Shown here piece after piece: positions 6,429 to 13,389 of a DNA stretch of 13,389 nucleotides. Source of the stretch: Burkholderiales bacterium (lineage in GTDB: Bacteria > Pseudomonadota > Gammaproteobacteria > Burkholderiales > Burkholderiaceae); NCBI GenBank assembly GCA_903643055.1, contig CAHJWV010000435.1:1-13389 (forward strand), written 5' to 3'. The position numbers were made by a program, and so were the translations under genes. The notes below the pieces were generated by a model. That model was given only the letters and a program-made list of their open reading frames with translations. It did not search any database and was not told where the DNA came from. The first letter of the stretch is position 1, and every line of letters begins with the position of its first letter.

Positions 6429-7218
6429 GCCCGAACCCAGCCCGCGCTTCGACCTCGTCGTCATCGTGCCGGTCTACAACCACCCGGCGACGATCGGCAC
6501 GCTGGTGCACGCGCTGCGCGCTCAGGGCCAGCCCTGCATCCTGGTCGATGACGGCAGCGAGCCCGGTTGCGCCGCGGTGCTGGACGCCCTGGCGCAATCG
6601 AACCCCGACGTGCACTTGCTGCGCCTGCCTGTCAACCAGGGCAAGGGCGGTGCGATGTTGGCCGGCTTGCACGAAGCACAGCGCCGCGGCCACAGCCATG
6701 CCTTGCAGATCGACGCCGACGGCCAGCATGACCCGGCCGACATCCCGCGCTTCATTGCGCAGGCCCGCACCCGGCCGCAGGCGGTGATCTGCGGCAACCC
6801 GATCTATGACGCCTCGGTGCCGAAGGGGCGCCTGTATGGCCGCTATGCCACGCACATTTGGGTGTGGATCAACACCTTGTCGTTCGACATCCGTGATTCG
6901 ATGTGCGGCTTTCGTGTCTACCCGCTCGCTGACACGGTGGCTGTGATCGAAGGTGCACCCATCGGCCGCCGCATGGATTTCGACTCCGACATCGTGGTGC
7001 GCCTGCATTGGCGCGGCGTGGAAATCATCAACCTGCCGACGAAAGTGACCTATCCGGCCGATGGCATCTCGCACTTCCGCATGGGGCGCGACAACCTGCT
7101 GATCACGCGCCTGCACACCGTGCTCTTCTTCGGCATGCTGTGGCGGCTGCCGCGTTTGCTGTGGCGCAAGCTGCGGCCACACAGCCGGTCTGCGCGGTCT
7201 GAGGAGCACGCCACGTGA
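6421..7218 (+). CDS. Family 2 glycosyltransferase (GT-A fold; N-terminal half of ApeJ type)
   Basis: This encodes 265 residues. The GT2 core opens with 'VVIVPVYNHPATIG' (13-26), then 'ILVDDGS' (40-46), 'NQGKGGAMLAGL' and the metal- and nucleotide-binding DXD as 'IDADGQHD' (97-104). A later 'RRMDFDSDIVVRLHWRGV' segment resembles the acceptor region of DPM1-like enzymes. One hydrophobic, basic stretch near the C-terminus ('TVLFFGMLWRLPRLLWRK') suggests membrane association. It should transfer a sugar from a nucleotide-sugar to a lipid or pigment acceptor at the cytoplasmic face. Donor and acceptor are unknown. It is followed by an LpxL-type acyltransferase with a 4-base overlap. The two correspond to the glycosyltransferase-acyltransferase protein ApeJ, as I remember it, here as two genes. 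Confidence 0.9.
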   Translation: MREPEPSPRFDLVVIVPVYNHPATIGTLVHALRAQGQPCILVDDGSEPGCAAVLDALAQSNPDVHLLRLPVNQGKGGAMLAGLHEAQRRGHSHALQIDADGQHDPADIPRFIAQARTRPQAVICGNPIYDASVPKGRLYGRYATHIWVWINTLSFDIRDSMCGFRVYPLADTVAVIEGAPIGRRMDFDSDIVVRLHWRGVEIINLPTKVTYPADGISHFRMGRDNLLITRLHTVLFFGMLWRLPRLLWRKLRPHSRSARSEEHAT

Positions 7219-8210
7219 GCGGCCGGGCACCGCAAGACGCTTCGCCGCAGGGCGCGACGCATTGGGCGCAGCTGCGCGAGACCACCTTCGCCACTGGCAT
7301 CTGGTTCATGTACCGCGTGTACTTCGTGCTGGGCCGCCTGCCGTTTCTGCTGATCCTCTATCCGGTCGTCACCTATTACTGGATCACACACGGCGCAGGG
7401 CGCCGCGCGTCGATGGACTACCTGCGCCGGCTGCAGGCCGCGCAAGGCAGCCTCGGCCGGGCACCCGCCTGGCACCACAGCCTGCGCCACTTCCTGTCGT
7501 TCGCTGACACGCTGCTCAACAAGCTGCTGGCGGCCAGCGGGCGCTATCGCTTCGAGCGCCTTCGGGTCGAGGGCGCCCAGCAGGTGCACGAGATGATCGA
7601 GCGCGGGCAAGGCGGCGTGTTCGTCACGGCGCACATCGGCTGCCTGGAACTGTGTCAGGCCTCGGCGTCGCGGCAGACCGGCATGAAGCTGACGGTGCTG
7701 GTACACACGCGGAACGCCGAGCGCTTCACCCAGGTCATGAAAAAGCTCGACCCGAGCGGCAGCGTCGAGCTGATCCAGGTTACCGAGATCACGCCGGCCA
7801 CCGCGATGCTGCTCAACGACAAGGTGTCGCGCGGCGAGTTCGTCGCGATCGCGGGTGACCGCATTCCGGTGCAAGGCGGGCGCATCACCAAAGCGCCGTT
7901 TCTCGGCGCGTCGGCGCCCTTGCCGATCGGCCCTTATGTGCTCGCCTCGTTGCTGAAATGCCCGTTGCTGATGCTGTCGTGCATCCGCGAAGGGCGGGCT
8001 TATGTCGTGAGGGTCGAGATGCTGGCCGAGCGCATCGAGTTGCCGCGCGCGCGGCGCGATGCGGTGCTCGCGCAGCATGCGGCGGTTTATGCGGGCAAGG
8101 TCGAGGCCCTGCTTGCGCGGGCGCCGTATGAATGGTTCAACTTCTTTTTCTTCTGGGATCAGCGGCCTGTGGCGCCGCGGCCCGAACACCATGACTCCAA
8201 TGTTTCCTGA
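7215..8210 (+). CDS. LpxL/HtrB-family (lysophospholipid-type) acyltransferase
   Basis: This encodes 331 residues of the LABLAT family. An N-terminal membrane segment lies at about 37-57 ('FVLGRLPFLLILYPVVTYYW'). The catalytic HX4E reads 'TAHIGCLELC' (His140, Glu145), and the conserved 'IAGDRIPV' (GDR 214-216) lies near residue 215. Relatives add acyl chains from acyl-ACP to lipid A or other lipids at the inner membrane. In this operon it more likely acylates the pigment lipid than lipid A, because it sits between the glycosyltransferase and the ammonia-lyase. The GTG start overlaps the previous stop as GTGA, and GAGGAG (7201-7206) 8 bases upstream is a good ribosome-binding site. With the PlsC-type enzyme the locus carries two unrelated acyltransferases, suggesting a two-step assembly of the lipid part. 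Confidence 0.88.
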   Translation: MSGRAPQDASPQGATHWAQLRETTFATGIWFMYRVYFVLGRLPFLLILYPVVTYYWITHGAGRRASMDYLRRLQAAQGSLGRAPAWHHSLRHFLSFADTLLNKLLAASGRYRFERLRVEGAQQVHEMIERGQGGVFVTAHIGCLELCQASASRQTGMKLTVLVHTRNAERFTQVMKKLDPSGSVELIQVTEITPATAMLLNDKVSRGEFVAIAGDRIPVQGGRITKAPFLGASAPLPIGPYVLASLLKCPLLMLSCIREGRAYVVRVEMLAERIELPRARRDAVLAQHAAVYAGKVEALLARAPYEWFNFFFFWDQRPVAPRPEHHDSNVS

Positions 8211-9744
8211 CCTGCCGCGTGTGCGCTTCGACGGCAGCCGCTTGTCGATCGAAGACGTGATCGCGCTGTCCGAGCGCCGCGCCGTGGCCGAGCTGTCGCC
8301 TGCGCCAGCGTTCCGCGCCCGCATCACGAAGGGCGCGGATTTTCTCGACCGCCTGCTGCGCGAAGACGGCGTGATCTACGGCGTGACCACCGGCTATGGG
8401 GACTCCTGCACCGTCGTCATACCACCCGAGCTGATCCCCGAGCTACCTCACCATTTGTATGCATACCACGGCTGTGGCGCAGGCCGCTATTTGACCGAGC
8501 CGGAAACGCGTGCGGTGCTGGCGGTGCGGCTCGCGTCGTTGGCGCAGGGCGCGTCGGGCGTCAGCGTTGCGCTGCTGAGCCAGATCGAGCAACTGCTGCT
8601 GCACGATGTCTTGCCGCTGATCCCTGCCGAAGGCTCGGTGGGCGCCAGTGGCGATCTGACGCCTTTGTCTTATGTGGCCGCGGTGTTGTGCGGCGAACGC
8701 GATGTGCGTTATCAAGGCCGCGAACGCCCTGCGGCCGAGGTGCTGGCCGAACTCGGCATGGCGCCATTGCGGCTGCGCCCGAAGGAGGGCCTGGCGATCA
8801 TGAACGGCACTGCAGTGATGACAGCGCTGGCTTGCCTGGCCTTTCAGCGTGCCGATGCGCTGGGCCGGCTCAGCGCACGCCTGACCGCCTGCAACGTGCT
8901 GGCGAGCGCCGGCAACGCGCATCACTTCGATGAAGCCCTGTTCGCACTGAAGCCGCATGCGGGGCAGCAGCGCGTGGCCGCGCGCATCCGCGCCGACCTC
9001 GAAAGCCAGCGCCCGGCGCGCAATGAGGAACGCCTGCAAGACCGCTATTCGCTGCGTTGTGCGCCGCATGTGATTGGCGTGCTCGAAGATGCCTTGCCCT
9101 TCTTTCGCACGCAGATCGAAAACGAGTTGAACAGCGCGAACGACAACCCGCTGATCGATGTCGATCGCGAAGTGGTGCTGCATGGCGGCCATTTCTATGG
9201 CGGCCACATCGCATTCGCGATGGACGGCTTGAAGACGGCCGTCGCCAACCTCGCCGATCTGCTGGACCGCCAGCTCGCGTTGCTGGTCGATAGCCGCTAC
9301 AACAACGGCCTGCCGGCCAATCTGTCGGGAGCGAGCGGGCCGCGTGCGGCGATCAACCACGGGCTGAAGGCCGTGCAGATCAGCGTATCGGCCTGGACGG
9401 CCGAGGCCTTGAAGCTGACGATGCCGGCCTCGGTGTTCTCGCGCTCCACCGAATGCCACAACCAGGACAAGGTCAGCATGGGCACGATCGCCGCGCGCGA
9501 TGCGCTGCGCGTGATCGAGCTGACGGAGCAGGTGGCCGCGGCGATGCTGATCGCCGCCCGCCAGGCCATCGCGCTGCGCCGCGAGATCGACCCGCAGCTG
9601 CACCTTGGTCCGGCGCTGACCGAGTTTGTGGCCGACCTCGAGGCGCGCATTGCCTTGGTCGTTGAAGACCGCGCGCTCGACCGCGATCTGCAGGCGCTGA
9701 TCGCAGCGCAACGCAGCCACGCCTGGGCGCTGTATGAAGCCTGA
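8191..9744 (+). CDS. MIO-type aromatic amino acid ammonia-lyase (HAL/TAL/PAL family)
   Basis: This encodes 517 residues, the usual length of bacterial HAL/TAL enzymes. All core features are visible: 'VIYGVTTGYG' with catalytic Tyr63, 'SVGASGDLTPLSY' whose Ala152-Ser153-Gly154 cyclises to the MIO cofactor, 'MNGTAVM' (Asn205), 'QDRYSLRC' (Tyr286, Arg289) and 'NSANDNPLID' (Asn319). It should eliminate ammonia from histidine, tyrosine or phenylalanine. Its place within a pigment operon, overlapping genes on both sides, argues for an aromatic substrate giving a cinnamate-type starter, as for tyrosine ammonia-lyases in flexirubin clusters. The selectivity position reads Tyr92-His93, which is neither the Ser-His of HAL nor the His-Leu of Rhodobacter TAL by my hand alignment, so substrate stays open. 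ATG 8191 is chosen (20-base overlap with the acyltransferase); ATG 8200 is an alternative. It is cytosolic and probably tetrameric by family. Confidence 0.92.
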   Translation: MTPMFPDLPRVRFDGSRLSIEDVIALSERRAVAELSPAPAFRARITKGADFLDRLLREDGVIYGVTTGYGDSCTVVIPPELIPELPHHLYAYHGCGAGRYLTEPETRAVLAVRLASLAQGASGVSVALLSQIEQLLLHDVLPLIPAEGSVGASGDLTPLSYVAAVLCGERDVRYQGRERPAAEVLAELGMAPLRLRPKEGLAIMNGTAVMTALACLAFQRADALGRLSARLTACNVLASAGNAHHFDEALFALKPHAGQQRVAARIRADLESQRPARNEERLQDRYSLRCAPHVIGVLEDALPFFRTQIENELNSANDNPLIDVDREVVLHGGHFYGGHIAFAMDGLKTAVANLADLLDRQLALLVDSRYNNGLPANLSGASGPRAAINHGLKAVQISVSAWTAEALKLTMPASVFSRSTECHNQDKVSMGTIAARDALRVIELTEQVAAAMLIAARQAIALRREIDPQLHLGPALTEFVADLEARIALVVEDRALDRDLQALIAAQRSHAWALYEA

Positions 9745-10150
9745 CTTGAGCCAGGAGGTCGAACTCGCGCCGGAGTTCTATGACATCGACCCGATGGAGA
9801 TCGTCTGGCACGGCCACTATGTCAAATACATGGAAGTCGTACGCACCGCGCTGTTCGACCGCTTCGACTACGGCTACCGCCAGATGCGGGAGTCTGGCTA
9901 TGGCTGGCCAATCGTCGACCTGCGCTTGAAATACGTTCGCCCGGCCGTGCTCGGGCAGCGCCTGCGGGTGCGGGCCGAGATCGTTGAATGGGAGAACCGC
10001 TTGCGCATGCAGTATGTGATTCGCGATGCCCTCAGCGGCGACAAGCTGACGCAGGCCTCGACCATCCAGGTCGCGGTGGACCTCGCGACACGCGAGATGT
10101 GCTTCGTCTGCCCACCGGTCCTGTGGCAACGCCTCGGGGTAGCGCCATGA
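9734..10150 (+). CDS. 4HBT/YbgC-like hotdog thioesterase (ApeK-like)
   Basis: This encodes 138 residues with the single-hotdog 4-hydroxybenzoyl-CoA thioesterase pattern. The signature 'FYDIDPMEIVWHGHYVKYME' (15-34) places the likely catalytic Asp at 19 and aligns with the 'DTDAxGVVYHxNY' region of YbgC. It should hydrolyse an acyl-ACP or acyl-CoA thioester. In the pathway this could release the finished polyene, or clear stalled ACPs. The ATG overlaps the end of the ammonia-lyase gene by 11 bases, and its stop overlaps the next start as ATGA. It is the last cytosolic enzyme before the export genes in this window. Confidence 0.88.
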   Translation: MKPDLSQEVELAPEFYDIDPMEIVWHGHYVKYMEVVRTALFDRFDYGYRQMRESGYGWPIVDLRLKYVRPAVLGQRLRVRAEIVEWENRLRMQYVIRDALSGDKLTQASTIQVAVDLATREMCFVCPPVLWQRLGVAP

Positions 10151-10776
10151 AGCGGCGTGGCCTGTTGCTGTACCTGCCATGCCTGAGTTTTGTCGCGATG
10201 CCGCTGTGGGCTGCGGAGGCGGCGCCAGCGCTGCTGACGCAGGTTCGCCAGCGCCTGGCGGATGCGCCGGTGCTGCGCGGCGAGTTCGAGCAGCGCAAGA
10301 CCTTGAAGGGCTTCAAGAACCCGCTGGTCTCGCGTGGCGACTACCTCGTGGCACACGAGCGTGGCGTGGTGTGGCGCACCCGCGAGCCGTTTGCATCGAG
10401 CCTGGTGGTCACGCGTGAGCGCATGGTGTCTCGCCGGGCCGACGGCCAGGTGTCGAGCCAGATGAATGCGACTGATGAACCGGCATTGCGCGCCATCAAC
10501 GAGATGCTGTTCGCGCTGATGGCGGCCGATCTGCAGACCTTGTCGCAGCGCTTTCGCATCGAAGGCGAACTGAAAGGCGCCGACGCCTGGAGCCTGGGCC
10601 TGGTGCCGCGCGATGCGGCGCTTGCGCAATGGGTGACGCGCATCGATCTCGAAGGCGTTCGCTTCGTCAACCAGGTGAAGCTGAGCGAGGCGCTGGGCGA
10701 TGTCACCGTCATCCGTTTTTCGGCCCAGGCCACGGGGCAGAAGCTGAGCCCCGAAGAGGCGGCCCGCTTTGAGTGA
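10147..10776 (+). CDS. LolA-like periplasmic lipoprotein/lipid carrier (ApeL-like)
   Basis: This encodes 209 residues with a clear N-terminal signal peptide: 'MKRRG' then a hydrophobic stretch 'LLLYLPCLSFVAMPLWA', with probable cleavage around residues 22-25. The mature part has the LolA-type start 'LLTQVRQRLADAPVLRGEFE' and the following beta strands ('SRGDYLVAHERGVVWRTREP'). LolA proteins bind lipid groups in a half-barrel and ferry them through the periplasm. The pathway-specific copy here presumably carries the acylated aryl polyene, or supports its transfer, toward the outer membrane. It overlaps the thioesterase gene by 4 bases. The exporter gene follows after a 50-base gap that holds an 11-codon open frame. 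Housekeeping LolA is unlikely because of the operon context. Confidence 0.87.
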   Translation: MKRRGLLLYLPCLSFVAMPLWAAEAAPALLTQVRQRLADAPVLRGEFEQRKTLKGFKNPLVSRGDYLVAHERGVVWRTREPFASSLVVTRERMVSRRADGQVSSQMNATDEPALRAINEMLFALMAADLQTLSQRFRIEGELKGADAWSLGLVPRDAALAQWVTRIDLEGVRFVNQVKLSEALGDVTVIRFSAQATGQKLSPEEAARFE

Positions 10777-10794
10777 GCGGATCGGCAGGGTTCG

Positions 10795-10830
10795 ATGAAC
10801 GGCGCACTTCCTGACAAGGCCGTCGCATGA
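10795..10830 (+). CDS. Possible 11-residue leader minicistron coupled to the exporter
   Basis: ATG at 10795 opens an 11-codon frame (MNGALPDKAVA) whose TGA at 10828-10830 overlaps the exporter's ATG at 10827 as ATGA. AGGG at 10787-10790 sits 4 bases before the ATG, a plausible though close ribosome-binding site. This is the only gap in the export section, and the frame fills most of it. It may serve to couple translation of the exporter to ribosomes coming off the minicistron, or it may be chance. The exporter also has its own weak AAGG (10816-10819). I claim no function for the peptide. Confidence 0.25.
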   Translation: MNGALPDKAVA

Positions 10831-13211
10831 ATGCGCCCGCGAGCGAGCCCTTGGATACCGCGTTGGACGCGCCGAATGCAGCCCGCAAGCCCGCGCGCCT
10901 GTGGGCGGGCGCGGCCTTGCTGTGGCTGCTGTTCGTGCTGGCGGTCGGTGCGCACCAGTGGCGCTTTTGGCAGGGCGCACCGCTCAACACCGATGTGCTG
11001 GCGCTGCTACCCGAGAACGAGCAGGCGCCCGAAGTTTCACTGGCCACGCGCAAGCTGGCCGATCGGGTGTCGCGCCAAGTCATCGTGATGCTCGGCGCCT
11101 CCGATTGGGCCGCCACACGGGCGGCAGCGCAGGCCTGGCGCAGCCGATGGGCCGAGCTGAAGCCACCGCTGCAGCCGCTGGCCTCAGTCGATGCGGCCGC
11201 GCTGTCGCATGCGGTCGATTTCTATCGCCCCTGGCGTGATCGCCTGTTGACGCCGACCCAGCGCGAGCAACTTGCAACCGCCTCGGCAAGCCAGTGGCTG
11301 CAAGGCGCGCTGGCGTCGCTTTATCAGCCGGCCGCCGGTGCCAAGATGTCCGGCTTTGCGGCCGACCCACTGGGCCTGTGGCCGCAGTGGTGGGCCACGC
11401 GCGCCGGCGACACGCGGGCCCGGCTGCGCGATGGCGAGTTATGGGTTCACGACGCCGGCCGCGATTGGCTGGTGCTACCTTATGAAATCACCGGCTCGGC
11501 CTTCGCGCTGAGCGGCAATGCGGTTTACGGCGAGGCCTTGAACCAGGCCACGGGCGCGGCGCAGCAGGCCGCACCGGGCCTGCAGGTGTTGATGGCCGGC
11601 CTGCCCCTGCATGCCGAAGCCGCGGCCGTGCGCGCCAATCTGGAGATCAACACCATCGGCTGGGGTTCGCTGGCAGCGGTGTTGTTGCTGGTCTGGCTGG
11701 CCTTTCGCTCGCTATGGCAAATGGCGCTGGTGGGCTTGTCGCTGCTGATCGGCGTGGCCACGGCGCTGTCGGTCACCGCCTGGGTGTTTGGCGAGGTCCA
11801 CCTGATCACGCTGGTGTTCGGGGCCAGCCTGGTCGGTGTGGCCGAGGACTACGGCATTCATTACTTCGCGACTCGCCAGGGCCACCCCGCGACCGCGCCA
11901 CGCACGCTGATGCGTCAGTTGCTACCCGGCCTCGTGCTGGCGTTGATGACCAGCGTGCTGGCTTATCTGGCGCTGGGTCTCGCGCCCTTTCCGGGGCTTC
12001 GGCAGATGGCCTTGTTTTCGGCAGTCGGGTTGGTGGCGACCTTCGTGACCGCGGTCTGCTGGTTCCCGTGGCTGGACCGCGGCGCGATGAAGACCAGCCG
12101 CTTCGCGAGCGTTATTGCGGGCAGCCTCGCGCGCTGGCCGCGGCTGGCGTTGACGCGCCGTGCCCTGATCGGCCATGCCTTGCTCATGGCCATGGTGATC
12201 GGTGGCTTGCTGCGCCTGCACACCAATGACGACATTCGCCAGCTGCAAGGCTCGCCGGCCGAGTTGATCAGCGCGCAGCGCGAGGTCGGCCGCTTGCTCG
12301 GCGTGGCGAGCCCGGCGCAGTTTTATCTGGTGCGCGGCGCCACCGCCGATGAGGTGTTGCAGCGTGAAGAGGCCTTGAAGGAAAAGCTCGATGCCTTGAC
12401 CCAGGACGGCCGCCTGGCGGGCTATCGCGCGGTGTCTGACTGGGTACCGTCACTGACACGGCAAGCGGCCGATGCCGCGCTCAGCGCGGCTGTCGAAAGC
12501 CAGGTTCTGGCCGGTGTGAACAGTGCACTCGGTGAGAGCCTGGCGCGGCCTGCATTCAGCGCCCAGCCCTTGTTGATCAACACCTGGCTGGCCGATCGGG
12601 TCTCGGCCCCGGCGCGCGACTTGTGGCTCGGCGACATCAACGGCGCGCAGACCAGCGTCGTGATGCTGCGCGGCTTGAACGACCCGTCGCTGCTGTCGTC
12701 ATTGGCCGCCACTGCGCAAGGCTTGCCGGGCGTGCGCTGGGTCGACAAGACGGCCGAGGTGTCGTCGCTGCTGGCGCGTTACCGAGGCTCGATGAGCTGG
12801 CTGCTGCTGCTCGGCCATGGCGCCGTGCTGGCGGCGCTGGTCTGGCGCTTTGGCCGGCAAGCATGGCGGGCCTGGGTTCCGACCTTGCTGGCCTCGGTGC
12901 TGAGCTTGGCCGCACTCGGCTGGCTCGGCCAACCTTTCCAGCTGTTCAACGTGCTGGCGCTGGCGTTGTTGCTCGGCACCGGTGTCGACTACGGCATCTT
13001 TCTGCAAGAGCACCGTGGCGATGCCTCGGCCTGGCTGGCGGTTGTGTTGGGTGCGGCGAGCACCTGGCTGTCGTTCGGGCTGTTGGGCCTGTCGAGCACG
13101 CCGGCCTTGCGCGCCTTTGGCCTGACGCTGTTGTTCGGCATTGCCTTCGTCTGGTTGCTCGCCCCCTGTTTGCGGCAGGAGGGCGACCCGGTGCCCTCGA
13201 CCGACGCCTGA
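10827..13211 (+). CDS. MMPL/RND-superfamily lipid exporter (ApeM-like)
   Basis: This encodes 794 residues with the two-fold MMPL layout. A first membrane segment (about 26-43) is followed by a large periplasmic loop (about 45-275), then five segments (about 280-413). The second half repeats this: segment at about 447-463, loop to about 655, and five segments (about 657-780). The paired 'GVAEDYGIHYF' (337-347) and 'GTGVDYGIFLQE' (717-728) motifs are the Asp-Tyr sites expected for proton relay in MMPL proteins. Such exporters use the proton gradient to lift lipids out of the inner membrane. Here the likely cargo is the aryl polyene lipid, handed to the LolA-like protein and the outer membrane. 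The start ATG 10827 follows the minicistron, and no longer frame is available. The stop is followed by about 85 bases before the next start. Confidence 0.93.
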   Translation: MNAPASEPLDTALDAPNAARKPARLWAGAALLWLLFVLAVGAHQWRFWQGAPLNTDVLALLPENEQAPEVSLATRKLADRVSRQVIVMLGASDWAATRAAAQAWRSRWAELKPPLQPLASVDAAALSHAVDFYRPWRDRLLTPTQREQLATASASQWLQGALASLYQPAAGAKMSGFAADPLGLWPQWWATRAGDTRARLRDGELWVHDAGRDWLVLPYEITGSAFALSGNAVYGEALNQATGAAQQAAPGLQVLMAGLPLHAEAAAVRANLEINTIGWGSLAAVLLLVWLAFRSLWQMALVGLSLLIGVATALSVTAWVFGEVHLITLVFGASLVGVAEDYGIHYFATRQGHPATAPRTLMRQLLPGLVLALMTSVLAYLALGLAPFPGLRQMALFSAVGLVATFVTAVCWFPWLDRGAMKTSRFASVIAGSLARWPRLALTRRALIGHALLMAMVIGGLLRLHTNDDIRQLQGSPAELISAQREVGRLLGVASPAQFYLVRGATADEVLQREEALKEKLDALTQDGRLAGYRAVSDWVPSLTRQAADAALSAAVESQVLAGVNSALGESLARPAFSAQPLLINTWLADRVSAPARDLWLGDINGAQTSVVMLRGLNDPSLLSSLAATAQGLPGVRWVDKTAEVSSLLARYRGSMSWLLLLGHGAVLAALVWRFGRQAWRAWVPTLLASVLSLAALGWLGQPFQLFNVLALALLLGTGVDYGIFLQEHRGDASAWLAVVLGAASTWLSFGLLGLSSTPALRAFGLTLLFGIAFVWLLAPCLRQEGDPVPSTDA

Positions 13212-13297
13212 GCCGACATCGAAAGCCTGCTGTGAACCCTCTGGCCTTTTCGCAATCTTCAGTCTTGGCTTTGCTAAGGCGGGGTGGCTCGCTGCCC

Positions 13298-13389
13298 ATG
13301 AAGCTAACAAGACAGATCAACGCCATGAAGATCGCGCTGGCGGGCGCGGCGCTGCTCGCGATGCTGGGCGTGTCGGCCTGCGTGCACAC
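13298..13389 (+). CDS. Lipoprotein, 5' end only (window edge)
   Basis: Only the first 30 complete codons are present. The sequence MKLTRQINAMKIALAGAALL continues with AMLGVSACVH. This is a lipoprotein signal peptide with lipobox V-S-A-C, so the mature protein would start at the Cys. In-frame starts are ATG 13298 and ATG 13325, both giving a valid signal. The frame is also open back to a GTG at 13232, but that would bury the signal. Aryl polyene loci usually have a small outer-membrane lipoprotein (DUF3261 type in some) right after the MMPL exporter. I therefore infer that this is it, but the visible residues show only that it is a lipoprotein. Confidence 0.6.
   Translation, partial: MKLTRQINAMKIALAGAALLAMLGVSACVH

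Noticed and set aside
7050..8327. 425-residue leftward frame opposite the glycosyltransferase and LpxL-type genes
   Set aside because: A shadow frame spanning two well-supported genes, with no coherent protein signature.
8443..9720. 425-residue leftward frame opposite the ammonia-lyase
   Set aside because: Antisense to a gene with all MIO-enzyme motifs; its composition is typical of a shadow frame.
9898..10980. 360-residue leftward frame across the thioesterase, LolA-like and exporter starts
   Set aside because: It crosses three supported genes, and its composition is Arg/His-rich without motifs.
1..13389. CRISPR arrays, tRNA or rRNA genes, insertion sequences, attachment sites
   Set aside because: I saw no regularly spaced repeats, tRNA cloverleaf arms, transposase motifs or terminal inverted repeats in the window.

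Overview
The window is GC-rich, compactly coded DNA. Codon use, short gene overlaps and gene content suggest a Gram-negative proteobacterium, most likely a betaproteobacterium of the Burkholderiales; this rests on general impression, not on a marker gene. Its core is most of an aryl polyene (APE)-type pigment cluster, related to the xanthomonadin and flexirubin clusters.

Layout. Positions 1-571 hold no convincing gene, but contain a striking hairpin/dyad built from TTGCGCAA palindromes and a weak candidate terminator. A small, probably DNA-binding protein is encoded leftward at 572-1177. Divergent from it is a small membrane-anchored coiled-coil protein at 1416-1835. After a gap of about 217 bases, a run of rightward genes starts near 2053 and continues beyond the window. 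In order these are: ketosynthase-like protein lacking the active-site Cys (chain-length-factor type), PlsC-type acyltransferase, two acyl carrier proteins, COG4648 membrane protein, aryl:ACP/CoA ligase fused to a hotdog 3-hydroxyacyl dehydratase, family-2 glycosyltransferase, LpxL-type acyltransferase, MIO-type aromatic amino acid ammonia-lyase, 4HBT thioesterase, LolA-like periplasmic protein, MMPL/RND exporter, and the first codons of a lipoprotein. Most neighbours overlap by 4-20 bases, so this is probably one translationally coupled operon. The order matches apeC to apeN of the Escherichia coli ape cluster as I remember it, except that H and I are fused, J appears as two genes, and an ammonia-lyase is inserted between J and K.

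How the genes could work together (inference from family knowledge). The ammonia-lyase deaminates an aromatic amino acid to a cinnamate/coumarate-type acid. The ligase loads an aryl acid onto an ACP. Ketosynthases with the CLF-like partner, a ketoreductase and a dehydratase then extend it into a conjugated polyene. The condensing ketosynthase and the ketoreductase are not in this window and should lie downstream. The two acyltransferases, the glycosyltransferase and the thioesterase would attach or trim the product, probably onto a lipid or sugar-lipid. The MMPL exporter, the LolA-like carrier and the lipoprotein would move it to the outer membrane.

The cluster type is known. The less ordinary points are the embedded ammonia-lyase with an unusual Tyr-His pair in its selectivity loop, the ligase-dehydratase fusion, the split glycosyltransferase/acyltransferase, an 11-codon minicistron coupled to the exporter start, and the unexplained dyad array at 246-296.
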